Source: Pyropia yezoensis
Lineage: Eukaryota > Rhodophyta > Bangiophyceae > Bangiales > Bangiaceae
Assembly: GCA_009829735.1 (NCBI GenBank)
Contig: CM020618.1
Coordinates: 9,763,119-9,827,118 of the forward strand
Direction: 5' to 3'
DNA length: 64,000 bases
Made by a program: the position numbers and the translations under genes. Of this stretch, positions 21,770 to 32,400 are shown piece by piece. Numbering within the stretch: position 1 is the stretch's first letter; the number at the start of each line of letters is the position of its first letter. The notes under the pieces are model-generated. The model was not told the origin of the DNA. It saw nothing but the letters and a program-made list of their open reading frames with translations, and did not search any database.

Positions 21770-22300
21770 GCCACCCAAAAAAAGCACACCAACCCCAACG
21801 GCAGCGACATGCCGCCGTCCAGGAAAGAGGGGGGGGGGTGGCCGCGCCTGTAGCGGGGCCGCGCCAATGGCAGCGACATACCGCCGTCGACGGGGGAGGG
21901 GGGGCGCCACCTGCGGGGCGGCGCCGCCAACGGCGGCAACATCATGTTGCCGCCGATGGGGGGGGGGCCGCCGCCGCCGCAGGGAGCGCCGCGCCAACGC
22001 GAGCAGGGATGCCGCCGATGGGGGGGGGGTCGCCGCCACCGCCGCGCAGGCGGCCCCACCAGGAAGACAGGAAGACAGGAAGAACCACCAACGCCGCCAG
22101 CAGCAGCAACGCCGCCGCCGTCAGAGGAGGGGGGGGGGGCGCCGCCGCCAGCGGGGATGCGGCCGCCCCCAAAAAAGAACCACCAACGCCGCCAACAGCA
22201 CCAACGTCGGCGCCGTCCGGGGGGGGGTGGCGCCGCCTGCGGCAAGACGGCGGCGCCAACGGCTGAGGCGAGATGTTGCCAATAGGGGGGGGGACGCCAC
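21770..22300 (+). repeat. Imperfect minisatellite inside hAT element
   Basis: Recurring blocks 'ccaacg(g/c)c-gc', 'atgccgccg(a/t)' and runs of 8-10 G alternate at roughly 80-90 bp spacing, including two similar stretches beginning gaaccaccaacgccgcca (22,081 and about 22,178) and a three-fold ggaagacag. The assembly copies differ here mainly in G-run length. Confidence 0.6.
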
Positions 22301-22739
22301 ACGCTTTACCAGGGGCCCCCCCCGCCCAGCTGAGCAGCGAAAGGCGAACACGCCGCGCCCCGACGACGACGCGGTGCTGGTCTGTTTGGCAGTCGAGGGT
22401 GGGGCAGGCGCCCGGCAGCGCCGCGGCGGGCTGGGCACCATGGGGAAGTGCGGGCGGTGAGGAGGGGGGGCAGGGCACCACGATAGGGGAGGGGAGGGGA
22501 GTGACTGGTGGCATGGGGCCGCCGGTGAGAGCGCCTAACGACGATGGGGCGGCGGTCGGTAGCAGCGCTAGTGCATGCCGCGCCGACCCCCCCAAGAGAC
22601 GGGCAACTGGTTGCATCGGTGGCCCAACGTTGGGACGCGGGGCTTGCAGCGGCACCCCCCCCGCACTGGCGGTGGCTGCTAGCCACCTGCCGACCCCGCA
22701 CGGTCAGCTGAGCGCGAGCTGGTTCTCACGAGCTTGCAA

Positions 22740-22831
22740 GTAAGTAACGTTGGATGGATGTCAAATCAGTTGCATTTACACCAGCGGAGGGTTCTTGCTT
22801 CCTCCTTTTTTTTTTTTTTTTTTTTTCCTAG
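22740..22831 (+). other. Candidate intron with poly-T tract
   Basis: A consensus donor GTAAGT (22,740) is followed 92 bases on by a 22-T run and CCTAG. It lies 1.9 kb after the transposase stop. It could belong to a second transcript of the hAT element. Alternatively the T-run may be the reverse of a retroposed poly-A tail. Confidence 0.3.
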
Positions 22832-24089
22832 TTTCTCGCCGCCTGCACCGCACTCGCCGTCACCACACCTCCTGCTGTCGCCCCCGTCTCCAACCCCCCG
22901 TTGCTGCCCACCTTCCCACCGGCCACCCTCCCCCCCTGTCGTGCCACCGCTGCTCTGTCCCAGTGACTGCACGACAGGCCGCCCCCCCATCGCAATGACC
23001 GGGTGCATCCGTCCACCCGCCCTCTCGTCGTGGCAGCCAGAGCCGCCGGGTAGCGGAGCCGCCACATGAGCAGCACCGCCGGCACAGGGAGGTGCCACCG
23101 CCAGTGAGGAGTTGAGCAGCAAAGGAAAAAGGGCGCCACGGCAGGGGGCGACGCCAGGAAAGCCGTCCTTTGGGGAAGGCGCCGCCAGAGAGCAGGGCGC
23201 AGTCCGCCAGGAGGGGGGGGGATCCGCAGGAAAGGGCGCCAAGAGCAACACAGACCACCAGCGGCAGGCGAGGGTGCCGCCACGACAGACGCCACCGGAC
23301 CGAGGCGGCCGCCGCCGCGCGGCGAGTCGCCATAAAAAGGGGGGGCGGCGAGGAGGGGAGCAGCACGACAGGGCGGGCGGACGGCGCCAACGCGCGGAAG
23401 GCCGCGGCGAGAGCCACGCCGCCGCCGCCAGCGAGAGCGCGGCCGCCATGGCGACACGGCCGCCGCCAGTGGGCGGTGGCCGCGGGAAGGGGGAGGTGGG
23501 GGTCAAAAGAGGGCGGTCGCTCCTACCATGGGGAGGTCGCTATCGGCGAAAGGGTGGCCCTGCAGGTGAGGGCGTAGGGAAAAAAAGCGACCGCCGCACG
23601 GGAAGCCAGCGTCGTCCTGTGGGGAGCGCCGCCGACCGAGGGGGCATACAGTGCGGCGGCACAGACAAAGTGGGGTGGCTTTGGTGCGGGAAGGGCCACG
23701 GATGGCCGGTGCGTGCGACGGATGGCTGGCGCGGGCGCCCTCGTGGCTGCGGGACGGACAGTCGCAGGCACTGAGGGGGACGCCAGTGGGGGGGGCGCAA
23801 CTGGGTGGGGACTCTCACAATGAGGCGGCAGCCTGGACGAGGCGGTGCCACCTGCTTCCAGCCCTTCTACACCCCCTCGCGGCACGCCGACCCCTCAAAT
23901 TGACCAGCTCCAGGGGCCCGTCAGACGGACCCGCGTCAGCGGCCCCACTGCAGTCGCCGCCTACCGGTGGGCACCCTCCAGCGAGGCCCCCTGGGCCTGG
24001 CCAAAATACGGTGTGAGGCCACTGAGCAGGGCGCGGCGGCCGGTGCCGGTTTGCGCTCGCGCAAGGGGGTAGGTACTGTCTGGTCGGGT

Positions 24090-24270
24090 GTGGCCCTGAA
24101 GGGGGGGGCACGCAGCGCGGGGGCGGGGGGGCAATGACGGCGGGGGGGGGGGGGCGCGCAGGGCGGGGGGGGGGGGGGAAATCAAGGCGGGGGGGGGGGG
24201 GCGCGCAGGGCGGGGGGGGGGGGGCAATCAGGGCGGGGGGGGGGGGGCGCGCAGGGCGGGGGGGCGGGGA
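24090..24270 (+). repeat. G-run satellite near right end of hAT element
   Basis: Alternating short spacers GCGCGCAGGGC and (C/A)AATCA(A)GG separate G tracts of 10-14 residues, repeated about six times. The plus strand is strongly G-quadruplex-prone. The homologous region of copy 2 is about 35,998-36,172. Confidence 0.85.
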
Positions 24271-24679
24271 GTGAAGACTCGCGGGGATCGGGTCGCGGGG
24301 GGGGGCCTGCTCGCGGGGGCCCGTGGAGGGTGGCGCGCGGGGGGCGGCCCGCGCGCGGCGTGTCGGGTGGGAGCGCGGCCCGCGTGTGGGGCGGGCGAGC
24401 ACCGAAGTGGAGGGCCAATCCTTCTTCAGCATACAGTCGCGTGTCCACGTGCGCTGTGACGGCCGGCGCGCGCGGCTGACAGCAGGCCGCGCGTAATGGC
24501 CAGTCGTCAGGCGCGAGCTATAAGCAGCGATTCTATATACTCAATTTGAGAGTATATACGCGATAATCGTACCCACCCTGGTCGACGAGTACTCAATACT
24601 ACGAATCAAAAATCTATTTCACCGTACCCATAGTCGGAAATTTCAGTGCCCGTCATACTTTACGCCAGGCCGAAAACAG

Positions 24680-24705
24680 TACTTATGACAGGGCCTGGCG
24701 GCGTC
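24680..24705 (-). repeat. Right TIR and target duplication of hAT element
   Basis: 24,680-24,697 is the exact reverse complement of the left 18-bp end, and 24,698-24,705 repeats GCGGCGTC. Copy 2 has the same at 36,586-36,611. Confidence 0.93.
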
Positions 24706-25066
24706 GTCCCAGCAGCCCTCCCCGCTCGTCTGCCCCGCTCCCCCACCTCCTCCACTTGCGTTGCTGTCGGCCACGGGCTCGGCATTATCTACCGCTCTCT
24801 CCGAGCCAACCAGCTCGACGCGAGCTGCATCAGTTCCTGCCCGCGTCATCCTGCTGGCGGTGCCCATCTCCCTAGGTCCAGCCGGCCTGGGGCTGATGCA
24901 GGCTATTGCGTCTCTTGGGAGACAGCTGGTCGATGGGCATCGCGGCCCTGTTAAGCTGACGGGCTTCTACGTGGTGGTGCAGGCAAGCACGGGCATCAAG
25001 GGGGACCGCCCAAAGAACATCATTATTGACTGCCACGGTGACAAGCGCACGGTCTAAGAGAAAGAC

Positions 25067-27179
25067 ATGATCATGGCGGAGTGGCAGCAGCAGCAGCCGG
25101 TGGCAAGCAACGCTGGTGTCGCGTCTGAGCGGAAGACGCCGATCCCCCCTCCTATGAACGACGTCGCGGCTGGGATTGACACCCCGGGCGGAAATGGGGA
25201 GAGAGGCAGCGACATTGTGGACAAAATCGTCTACCCGAAGGTCACTATCCACACCCCGAAGCAGGTGCTGGCTTTACCAAGTGTCAAGAAGGGTGTCAAG
25301 ACGCTCTCCCTAAAGGACTTCGGCGCGGTTGTCGCGAGCTGCAGGCTGCGGACGTACAAGCAGATGACGTACAACCTCGTGAAGGGAATCTTCAAGAAAG
25401 CGCAGGGTGTCATCATCGGCAGGGGCACTCGCAAGGGAGATTTCGCATGGTCCTGTGTGACGCCGATGGACGTGTTAGTGAACGAATGGACTGTCGAGGG
25501 CTCCTCCCTCACCGTCGGCGGGGGGTGCTTCATCCCGCCAGACAGCGGGAATGGCGGGCAGCGCGGTGGGGTCGAAAAGAAGAGGATCGCCCTTTGCATA
25601 GCGGCACACCTCTGCCCGTTTTGGTCGGCCATCCTGCGCGGCTACTTCGCGGAGAACCCGGTGAGCCGGGTAGCACTGGCGAAGCGGTTTAGGCGAGCCG
25701 ACGACGCTTTTGCCAACGCCAGTGGAAGACGCGGCCGCAGGGCGAAGCTTCGGAAGCTGAGCCGTGCTGCAAAGAGCAACGGAGAAGGCGCTGGCGCAGG
25801 GACCGGCACGACGCATGCCCCGTCGGATGATGATTACGATGTTTACAACCGTCTTGACCACAGCGAGCTGCCCGTGACGGCCGCTTGGATTTCAGAGCTG
25901 TCAGAGGCGACCGCTTTGTACAGCCGTGGAGATCTTCTACTGTTGGATGCCTCACCGACACTCCCAAGCTCTACGGTCGTGTCTGCTTTATCCCTCCCTG
26001 CTGCCGAGTTTAAGGCCGTTCTTCAGTCCGAGGCCAAGATGCACGCCCTGCTGCCGCGTGAGCTCATCAAACGGCTCTCAGTCTTCTCGCATCCGTTGAT
26101 GAGTCCAGCGGGGCGCTGGCGCCGGAGGGGGTTCTTGTGCCAAGTTCCGCGGGTGACGCGTCGGCGAGTCGAGCCGCACCAGTGGCTGCACCAGCTGTGT
26201 CAATCTCTGTAGGTGACCACCCGATCATGCGCTGCACCAGCTCTTCTCTTACGCACATGTCGTCCGTGCTCTCTCTTAACGAGCACGTGAAGCAGTGCAA
26301 GGCATTCCACGCATGGACTGAGGCGCTGGCCGAGAGCGAGGCTAACTTTCCTTGGGAGCTTGAGTCTTGGTCGGCTCGAGGCTCCCTGTGTCCGCCGCAG
26401 CCAACCAAGTCTGGACCACCTGCGCGCCACGGCGCGTTGGCGACCCGGCGTGGCGGTTCTTCTCACGGAATGCTGGCGCTCTCGGTGAAAAGGCGGGATC
26501 CGACATGTACGGCGGCTGCACCGTAACCTTCTCGGACATCATCGTGGGAGGGCAGAGAGCCTACAAGACGAACGCCATCCTTGACGCAGCGCTGGAGGAG
26601 ATGGGCCACCACGGTGCCCTGCGCCTGATGCAGGGCTACGTCCTCTTGACCAGCCAGTCGGCGGCTTTCACGACATGCCATAACAAGCGGGTATCTGACG
26701 ACGACGCTTTTGGTAAGATCAAGGAGGTGTACGACGTTATGCCGCCAGCCCGCTTTGAGCGCTTCCTCATGATGCTCAACCTGATGGGGCACCATTGGAT
26801 CTCAGCGAAGGTCCAGACGAATGGCATCATTCGCATCTTTGACTCCTCCGCTGGCGGCTTCCGGGAGCAGAGAGACTTTGCCGTGGCAAGAGTGCTGCTG
26901 TTTGCCCGAGAGGTGGGGCGTCTGCGACGCCTGGGCAACCCGTGGGCTCCCGTCATTGACAAGTGGGAGGTGGAGTACGTTGACGCGCCTGTACAGGGTG
27001 ACGGCTACAACTGCGGGCCGTTTGCGCTGGCCCATCTGTGGTGCGCCGCGAATGGGTTGGAGCTGCAGGGCATGAACAATGTTGTTGGTGACCACCTTCG
27101 TCTCGCTATTTTATGCTCGGTGTTGGAGTGCGGGAAACTCTACGATGAGGCTCGACTCCCAGGCATGACCCCCGACTAA
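25067..27179 (+). pseudogene. Ulp1-type SUMO protease gene, frameshifted copy 1
   Basis: Same gene as 36,973-39,087. Two one-base losses relative to that copy break the frame: a G missing in the G-run near 26,069 and a T missing near 26,363. Both sit in short homopolymers. The catalytic part (26,367-27,179) is open. Because the other contig copy is intact, these are more likely sequence errors than real decay. Confidence 0.85.
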
Positions 27180-27599
27180 GGCCTTCAAGATAAAATAACG
27201 TGCGTTATTTACGTCTGCATGCTAGCTCGCACGACTGGTAACCGTGGCACGAAGTCACAGTGACCGCCTGGGCTTGAACCGGTCACGGCAATGATCCTCA
27301 TGGCCAGCGACGAAGTAGCACTGGCCAGCAAGTAAACGAGCCCTCATAGCAAACCTATCAATCATGAGTCCATCCACGGTGCTCCAGAACCAGGAGAGAA
27401 GCCAGAACTTCAAGCAGCATACGCCCAGTGCGCCGACCACCCGACACCCTACGGCCATGATGCCGCCCGACAGCGGACATGAAGGAGGGAGTGGCTGGCC
27501 CGAGCTAATGAACACCTTTGCAGCAGCCGCGCTGTCCCAAAGCAGCGCGCTCGCACGCACAATCCGATGAGAGCCGCCAAGGCAGCCAGGCAAAGACGC

Positions 27600-28110
27600 G
27601 CCGTGCCAGCCGCGCAGGAATGCGACACTCAGCCGGTACCGTGGGGTGGGGGACGAGGGGAGAGGTGAAGCGGGATTGTTGCTGGCCAGGGTGCACGATG
27701 GTGGCCGCCCGCCGCGGCAGCCGTGGTGCTACCCGCTGGAGCACAGGATGGGGGCAAGGTGGGTGCTGAAGGATGAAGTGAGGGAAGAGCGATGTGCCGG
27801 TCCGAGGACGCCCGCTGCGGGAGCCACCCCACGACGTGCTGTGGCAGCCGCGTCAAAATGTGGCGCACTGCCGGTACGGTGGGATGGGGGACGGCGGGAG
27901 AGGTGAAGGGGGATAAGTGCTGGGCAGGGTGCCCGATATTGGCCGCCCGCCGCAGAAGCCGCGCCGCGTCCCCCAGGAGCACAGGAAGTGGGCACGGCGG
28001 GTGTTAAAGGATGAAGGGGGGGAAGAGCGAGGTGCAAGTCCGAGGCCAAGAGCCACCCAGCGACGCGCCGCTGGCGCAGCGGCAACGGGGGCAGGTGCTG
28101 CAAAAGGGCG
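27600..28110 (+). repeat. Tandem repeat, period about 236 bp
   Basis: GGTACCGTGGGGTGGGGGACG at about 27,637 recurs as a close match at about 27,873. The following AGGTGAAG-GGG, GGGCAGGGTGC/GGCCAGGGTGC, GGCCGCCCGCCGC, AGCACAGGA, AAGGATGAAG and GGTCCGAGG/AGTCCGAGG blocks recur in the same order. Two full units and part of a third are present, after the Ulp1 gene. Copy 2 equivalent: about 39,508-40,016. Confidence 0.8.
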
Positions 28111-28523
28111 GCGACGCCGGACGGGCTGAAGAAACCTGCGTGCGCGAGTGGGTGGCGCTGATGTGCCACACGACAGGGCGCAGCGGTCCAGGTTGTTTCA
28201 GTGGTGTATAAGGCGCAAGCCAGCTGGGCAGACCGGGCGGCGCCCATCCAGCTGAGGATGCTGCCTACGGCCCGCACCCGGATTGGAAATCAGCCAATCG
28301 GTGGCCGTCGTTTCAAATGTCAGTAGCGCCCCTCCTGCAGAGCTTATGGACCTCCTGTCACTGGGAGGTAAACGAAGCTGTGGCATCAAAACGTACAGGC
28401 TGCTGGCCGATGAATGCGCCGTCACAAAGCGTGTGACATACCGCTCTGCTCTGCGGCGGTGGACCCCTAGGTCACTAGCGCTCGATTGCAAGGGGATGTG
28501 GGGAGTGGCCCGCGGACGTGCGT

Positions 28524-28558
28524 GATGAACATGACAATATCTTGTTATCATGTTCATC
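28524..28558. repeat. Hairpin, 11-bp stem
   Basis: GATGAACATGA and TCATGTTCATC pair around a 13-nt AT-rich loop that itself contains CAA/TTG. It lies within the KDZ/Ulp1 element between the Ulp1 and transposase genes. Copy 2: about 40,432-40,466. Confidence 0.8.
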
Positions 28559-28660
28559 CATGATGGGCAGAAGCGTCTCGGACAGGAAATCTATTATGGT
28601 GGGTAAACAGACTGGGATGCAGCTAGGGCTATGCGAGAGGAGACACAACATCCCACTGTG

Positions 28661-28860
28661 ACTGCACAATCTCCGGCGGTGGCCACTGGTGGCATCTTGA
28701 TCACATACACACTCAGCAGTCTCGCTTGCATGTCAGGTGCCACAGCGCACCTGCCACAGTAACGACACAATTGCCGAAAATGCCGGGGGTGGCCACTGGT
28801 AGCATCCTGTTCGTATACCCACTCAGCAGTCTCGTATGCCCGTCAGGTGCCACAGCGCAC
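28661..28860 (+). repeat. Direct repeat, two units of about 110 bp
   Basis: GGCCACTGGT(G/A)GCATC, CACTCAGCAGTCTCG and GTCAGGTGCCACAGCGCACC occur twice in the same order, the first unit at 28,681 and the second at 28,791. Copy 2 equivalents start near 40,589 and 40,699. Confidence 0.85.
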
Positions 28861-28967
28861 CAACCACCAGACATGAAGCCCGGAAACCCGTGGTGGGCCT
28901 CAACCGGGGACACGATCAGGCCAATGCGGCGTGGAGGAAGGGCTGTAGTCGTCGAGTGATACCTGCC

Positions 28968-29467
28968 NNNNNNNNNNNNNNNNNNNNNNNNNNNNNNNNN
29001 NNNNNNNNNNNNNNNNNNNNNNNNNNNNNNNNNNNNNNNNNNNNNNNNNNNNNNNNNNNNNNNNNNNNNNNNNNNNNNNNNNNNNNNNNNNNNNNNNNNN
29101 NNNNNNNNNNNNNNNNNNNNNNNNNNNNNNNNNNNNNNNNNNNNNNNNNNNNNNNNNNNNNNNNNNNNNNNNNNNNNNNNNNNNNNNNNNNNNNNNNNNN
29201 NNNNNNNNNNNNNNNNNNNNNNNNNNNNNNNNNNNNNNNNNNNNNNNNNNNNNNNNNNNNNNNNNNNNNNNNNNNNNNNNNNNNNNNNNNNNNNNNNNNN
29301 NNNNNNNNNNNNNNNNNNNNNNNNNNNNNNNNNNNNNNNNNNNNNNNNNNNNNNNNNNNNNNNNNNNNNNNNNNNNNNNNNNNNNNNNNNNNNNNNNNNN
29401 NNNNNNNNNNNNNNNNNNNNNNNNNNNNNNNNNNNNNNNNNNNNNNNNNNNNNNNNNNNNNNNNNNN
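28968..29467. other. Assembly gap, exactly 500 N
   Basis: A round 500-base gap of unknown sequence, flanked on both sides by the two copies of the same 11.4-kb block. A fixed 500-N filler is typical of scaffolding software and carries no length information. Confidence 0.99.
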
Positions 29468-32400
29468 CACTCATACTCGTGCCGGTCGCTCAGTAGGTAT
29501 TTCACGAGTATTAGTTGCGCACAAGGCAGTGCCTCATACGACCCACAAGAGCGGTCTGTCGGGTGCAGCCAGTACGGTGAAAGCGCAGTTTCTGTGCGCT
29601 TCTGTTAATAAACAGGTCCGTTTATGCCTTCGAAATGGACCCACACGGTTACCGCCCGTCCCGCCGGTCTCCTGTGCGTCGCTGGCGACGGATGCGTGCG
29701 CGCACTGTTGGCGATGGAAGCAGACACCACCGACCAAAACAGAGCAGTTGCCCGCCTCCAGGTTCAGAGGAAGGGACAGAGGTGCCGCGCTCCGGTGACC
29801 GACCCCCGCGTGGCAATGTAGCGGCAAGACATTGGTTCCTTGTTGCCAGACTCGGGTTCCTTGGGTGCCTCCCACCGCTCAGTTGGCCCACACGCGCCTG
29901 CCTACCGTCCGTCGAGGCCTCCCTGTACTTTTCCTGTCAAACCGGTGCCTGTCGCCTTATCCACGGCAAAGGGAGGCACGGGCCTTCCCCCCCCCCCGCT
30001 CTCTCTTTCGTCCCGCTCACGCACTCTTCTTCCCTGCCCCCCCATTGCCCACGCTCCGCTGAACGGGCGGCATGTCGACCACGAGCACTGAGGACGATGG
30101 TATCGCCCCAGTTGGACGGGAGCTCGTAGCACTCGCCCCCACGGCTGCGGACCGCGGAGGGGGTTCCGACGAGGAGGAAGAAGGAGCGGAACCGCCCCGA
30201 GTGCGGAAGCGGCCGCTGAGCTCTGGTGCGTCGCCTGCCCCAAGTGAATTATGGAAGGCGTCGGTACTGCGCGATGAAGTCGGCATCCAGCGTGCTGTGG
30301 TGGTCAAGAGCCCACCGATATCCGTTGACCAGGGCAACCACAGCTGGACGCTGGCTGCGGACTACCGCTCAAAAAGCGTGCGTTCAAAGGTTTGGGGCCT
30401 CGTGGACGTGTACACCAGGGCTGGCACCGACGACGTTTACGTCCTCTGCCGGGTTTTGCGGGCTTGAGAATGTCACAACTTTTCTCTTCCTTAAGGACGG
30501 GGTCTCGAGCAACGCGTCAAAGCACTTTGAATCGGCGGGCAAGGGCAGGGGCTCGGAAACCCGGCGGGGCGACCATCTGCTGGCAGCTCTCTACCTATCT
30601 AAAAATATCAAGGGCGGTCCGAGAACTCGAGAGGTGGCCAACGACGGGTCGCTCACCCAGTTCCTGCGCCCGGCTGCCCGACGGGATCACCACGTCCGGT
30701 TCGTCATGATGCTGGTAACGAGCGCGTCACCTCACGCGTTTGCCCGCCAAGAGCGCCTGCGGACCTTCCTCGCGGGGCTGCGCGTAACGTACACGTCACC
30801 AGCGCAAGCGACGGTGCGGCACCACCTCACGGAGCTGGCGTCGGTTGTTCACGGCGCCTTGACGGGTATGCTTGCCAAGGTGAAGGAAGGCTCCTCCGGT
30901 GTGCCCTGGGGCCACATCTCCCTCGACCTGTGGACGGCGCGGCACTCCAAGGAGAGCTATGGGTCGCTCGTCATTCGCTTTACTGAGACGAGCACGTTTG
31001 CGGGCGGTGAACGTTCTCTTGGGGTATGGAAGTGCGGCGGGAAGCACGACTTTGCAAGCATTCGAGCTTGGACCAAGAACCGGCTGGCGTACTTTGGGCT
31101 TACGATGGAAGACATTGCGAGCTCGACTACCGATTCCGGCGCCAACGTTCGCAAGGCCATGATCGGGTTCACTGACGCGTGGGTCCCGTGTGCCGCCCAT
31201 TCCTTGCACAACGCTGTCAGGAAGGCTCTCGGGGCCCGGGCGAGTCGGCCACCCAGCGCTCGGCACGCATGGCCAAGGGTGGCGAGGCCGCCCGTCGCCA
31301 GCTCAAGCCCTGCCCCAATGATGGGGCGCGAGAGGCACTTGCTCGCTTGCGCACCACGGTCCGGTTTTTCGAGCACTCCCCGGGCGAGGCGAAGCGCATG
31401 CGCGGAGTCGACGCGGCGGGGGATCCCAGCTCCCGCGGGCTGGTGCAGGACGTGGCAACGCGCTGGGGCTCGACGTACGAGTCGCACTGTCGCCTGTTCA
31501 CCATGTGGGAGCCGTTGACGGCGTACTTTCGATCTGCGTCGTTGACGGCGGAGCAGCGGCAGCGGCGTATCACGCGCAGTGACTGGGACAAGCTAAGGCA
31601 CTTCATCGGCGTATTGACGCCGTGCTACGAGGTCACCAAGGCCGCTGAGAGCGGAACGGCCACCCTCGCGGACCTGCTCCCCCTGCTCGTCGCTTTGCGC
31701 AAGACCATGCACTGCGACACGATGGTCGTCCCCAAGTACCCCGAGCCGCCGCTGGCGGTCGGCGCGGCCGCCATTGAGCAGTACTTGGCCGACAACCGGG
31801 ACGTGGACGTGATGGAGTTGGACGACCGCCTGTTCCCGAGCGAAGATGTGTACGTGGACACCACGCCGGGGTTTGAATGTCTGTGCCCGGAAGCTCGGAC
31901 GGCCGTTCATCTTCTCCGGTCGGAGTTGGATCGGCTTTTTTTTAGCCGAAAGGACGCCACCAAGAACTGGTTGCAGAATGATGCCGTGCTAAGGGCAATG
32001 ACGCTGACGCCCGGGGGATCCAGAATGCTGCGGGAGGTGGCCACGTGGCTGGGCGACCCGGACCCATCGCCGGTGGCCGAGGCTGCCGTTTTGACCACCG
32101 CCACCAGGTGGAAAGCCCCAACCTCGACAGGTGGCAACCGTCGCGCGCCCAGTGCACCGCCCACCCTGTCACTGCGTCGCGGCACTCCGAGCAGCGAGCC
32201 GCGGCACGGTCTTCCTTGGTGCTTTGGGGTGCTGCTGTCCCTGGGCGTCAGCAAGGTGGCCGCCCTATGCACGCTGGGGATGCTGGGGACGTCCACGCGG
32301 AGCTGACGCGCTATCGCACTCTTTCCAAGAACATGTCAGCTGATGAGACCTCCACATTTTGGCGCCGGCACCGTGAACAGCTCCCCACCTTGTATTTGGT

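Larger units (their letters stand above)
20813..24679 (+). other. Noncoding GC-rich 3' half of the hAT element
   Basis: 3.9 kb without a supportable gene. 21,770-22,300 is an imperfect minisatellite of about 80-90 bp units built on 'ccaacggc...gccgccg...' and G9-10 runs. 22,740-22,831 looks like a short intron (GTAAGT ... T22 ... CTAG). 24,090-24,270 is a G-run satellite. All six frames show Pro/Ala/Gly/Arg-rich frames that are composition artefacts. Confidence 0.6.
17456..24697 (+). mobile_element. Complete hAT transposon nested in ORF1
   Basis: This 7,242-bp element has perfect 18-bp ends: CAGGCCCTGTCATAAGTA at 17,456-17,473 and its reverse complement at 24,680-24,697. It is flanked by the perfect 8-bp duplication GCGGCGTC. 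It carries an intact transposase gene at 18,161-20,812 and 3.9 kb of GC-rich, repeat-filled DNA after it. Subterminal AGTATGAGTG (17,508) and CACTCATACT (17,554) form a further inverted pair. Perfect ends, perfect duplication and an open transposase indicate recent insertion. Confidence 0.93.
16323..25057 (+). pseudogene. ORF1 of the KDZ/Ulp1 element, split by a hAT insertion
   Basis: Ala/Pro/Ser-rich protein of unknown function. A first exon 16,323-16,436 (38 codons) can be spliced at GTGAGT to the CAG ending at 16,610, which keeps phase into the open frame 16,611-17,455. A hAT element then interrupts codon 280 of that frame. After its right target duplication the same frame resumes at 24,706 and runs to a stop at 25,055-25,057, the 845 + 352 nt adding to an exact codon multiple. 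The N-terminal half carries four (P/G)LSQ(L/F) motifs within about 90 residues. The C-terminal part (LTGFYVVVQ, NIIIDCHG) has no recognised family. The next gene, Ulp1, starts 9 nt after the stop in another frame. The intron is inference; the insertion is certain. Confidence 0.7.
17554..28967 (+). repeat. Duplicated 11.4-kb block, copy 1
   Basis: It is nearly identical to 29,468-40,874, and its right edge is exactly the start of the N gap. The coding differences I found are one-base indels plus one substitution. It probably represents the end of one contig overlapping the start of the next; see findings. Confidence 0.95.

Noticed and set aside
21531..23774. Several long frames (up to 309 codons) inside the hAT element
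   Set aside because: Composition artefacts of G-run and GCC-rich repeats; frames shift between the two assembly copies with G-run length.
28713..29798. Frames running through the N gap
   Set aside because: Only open because N bases are untranslated; not real.
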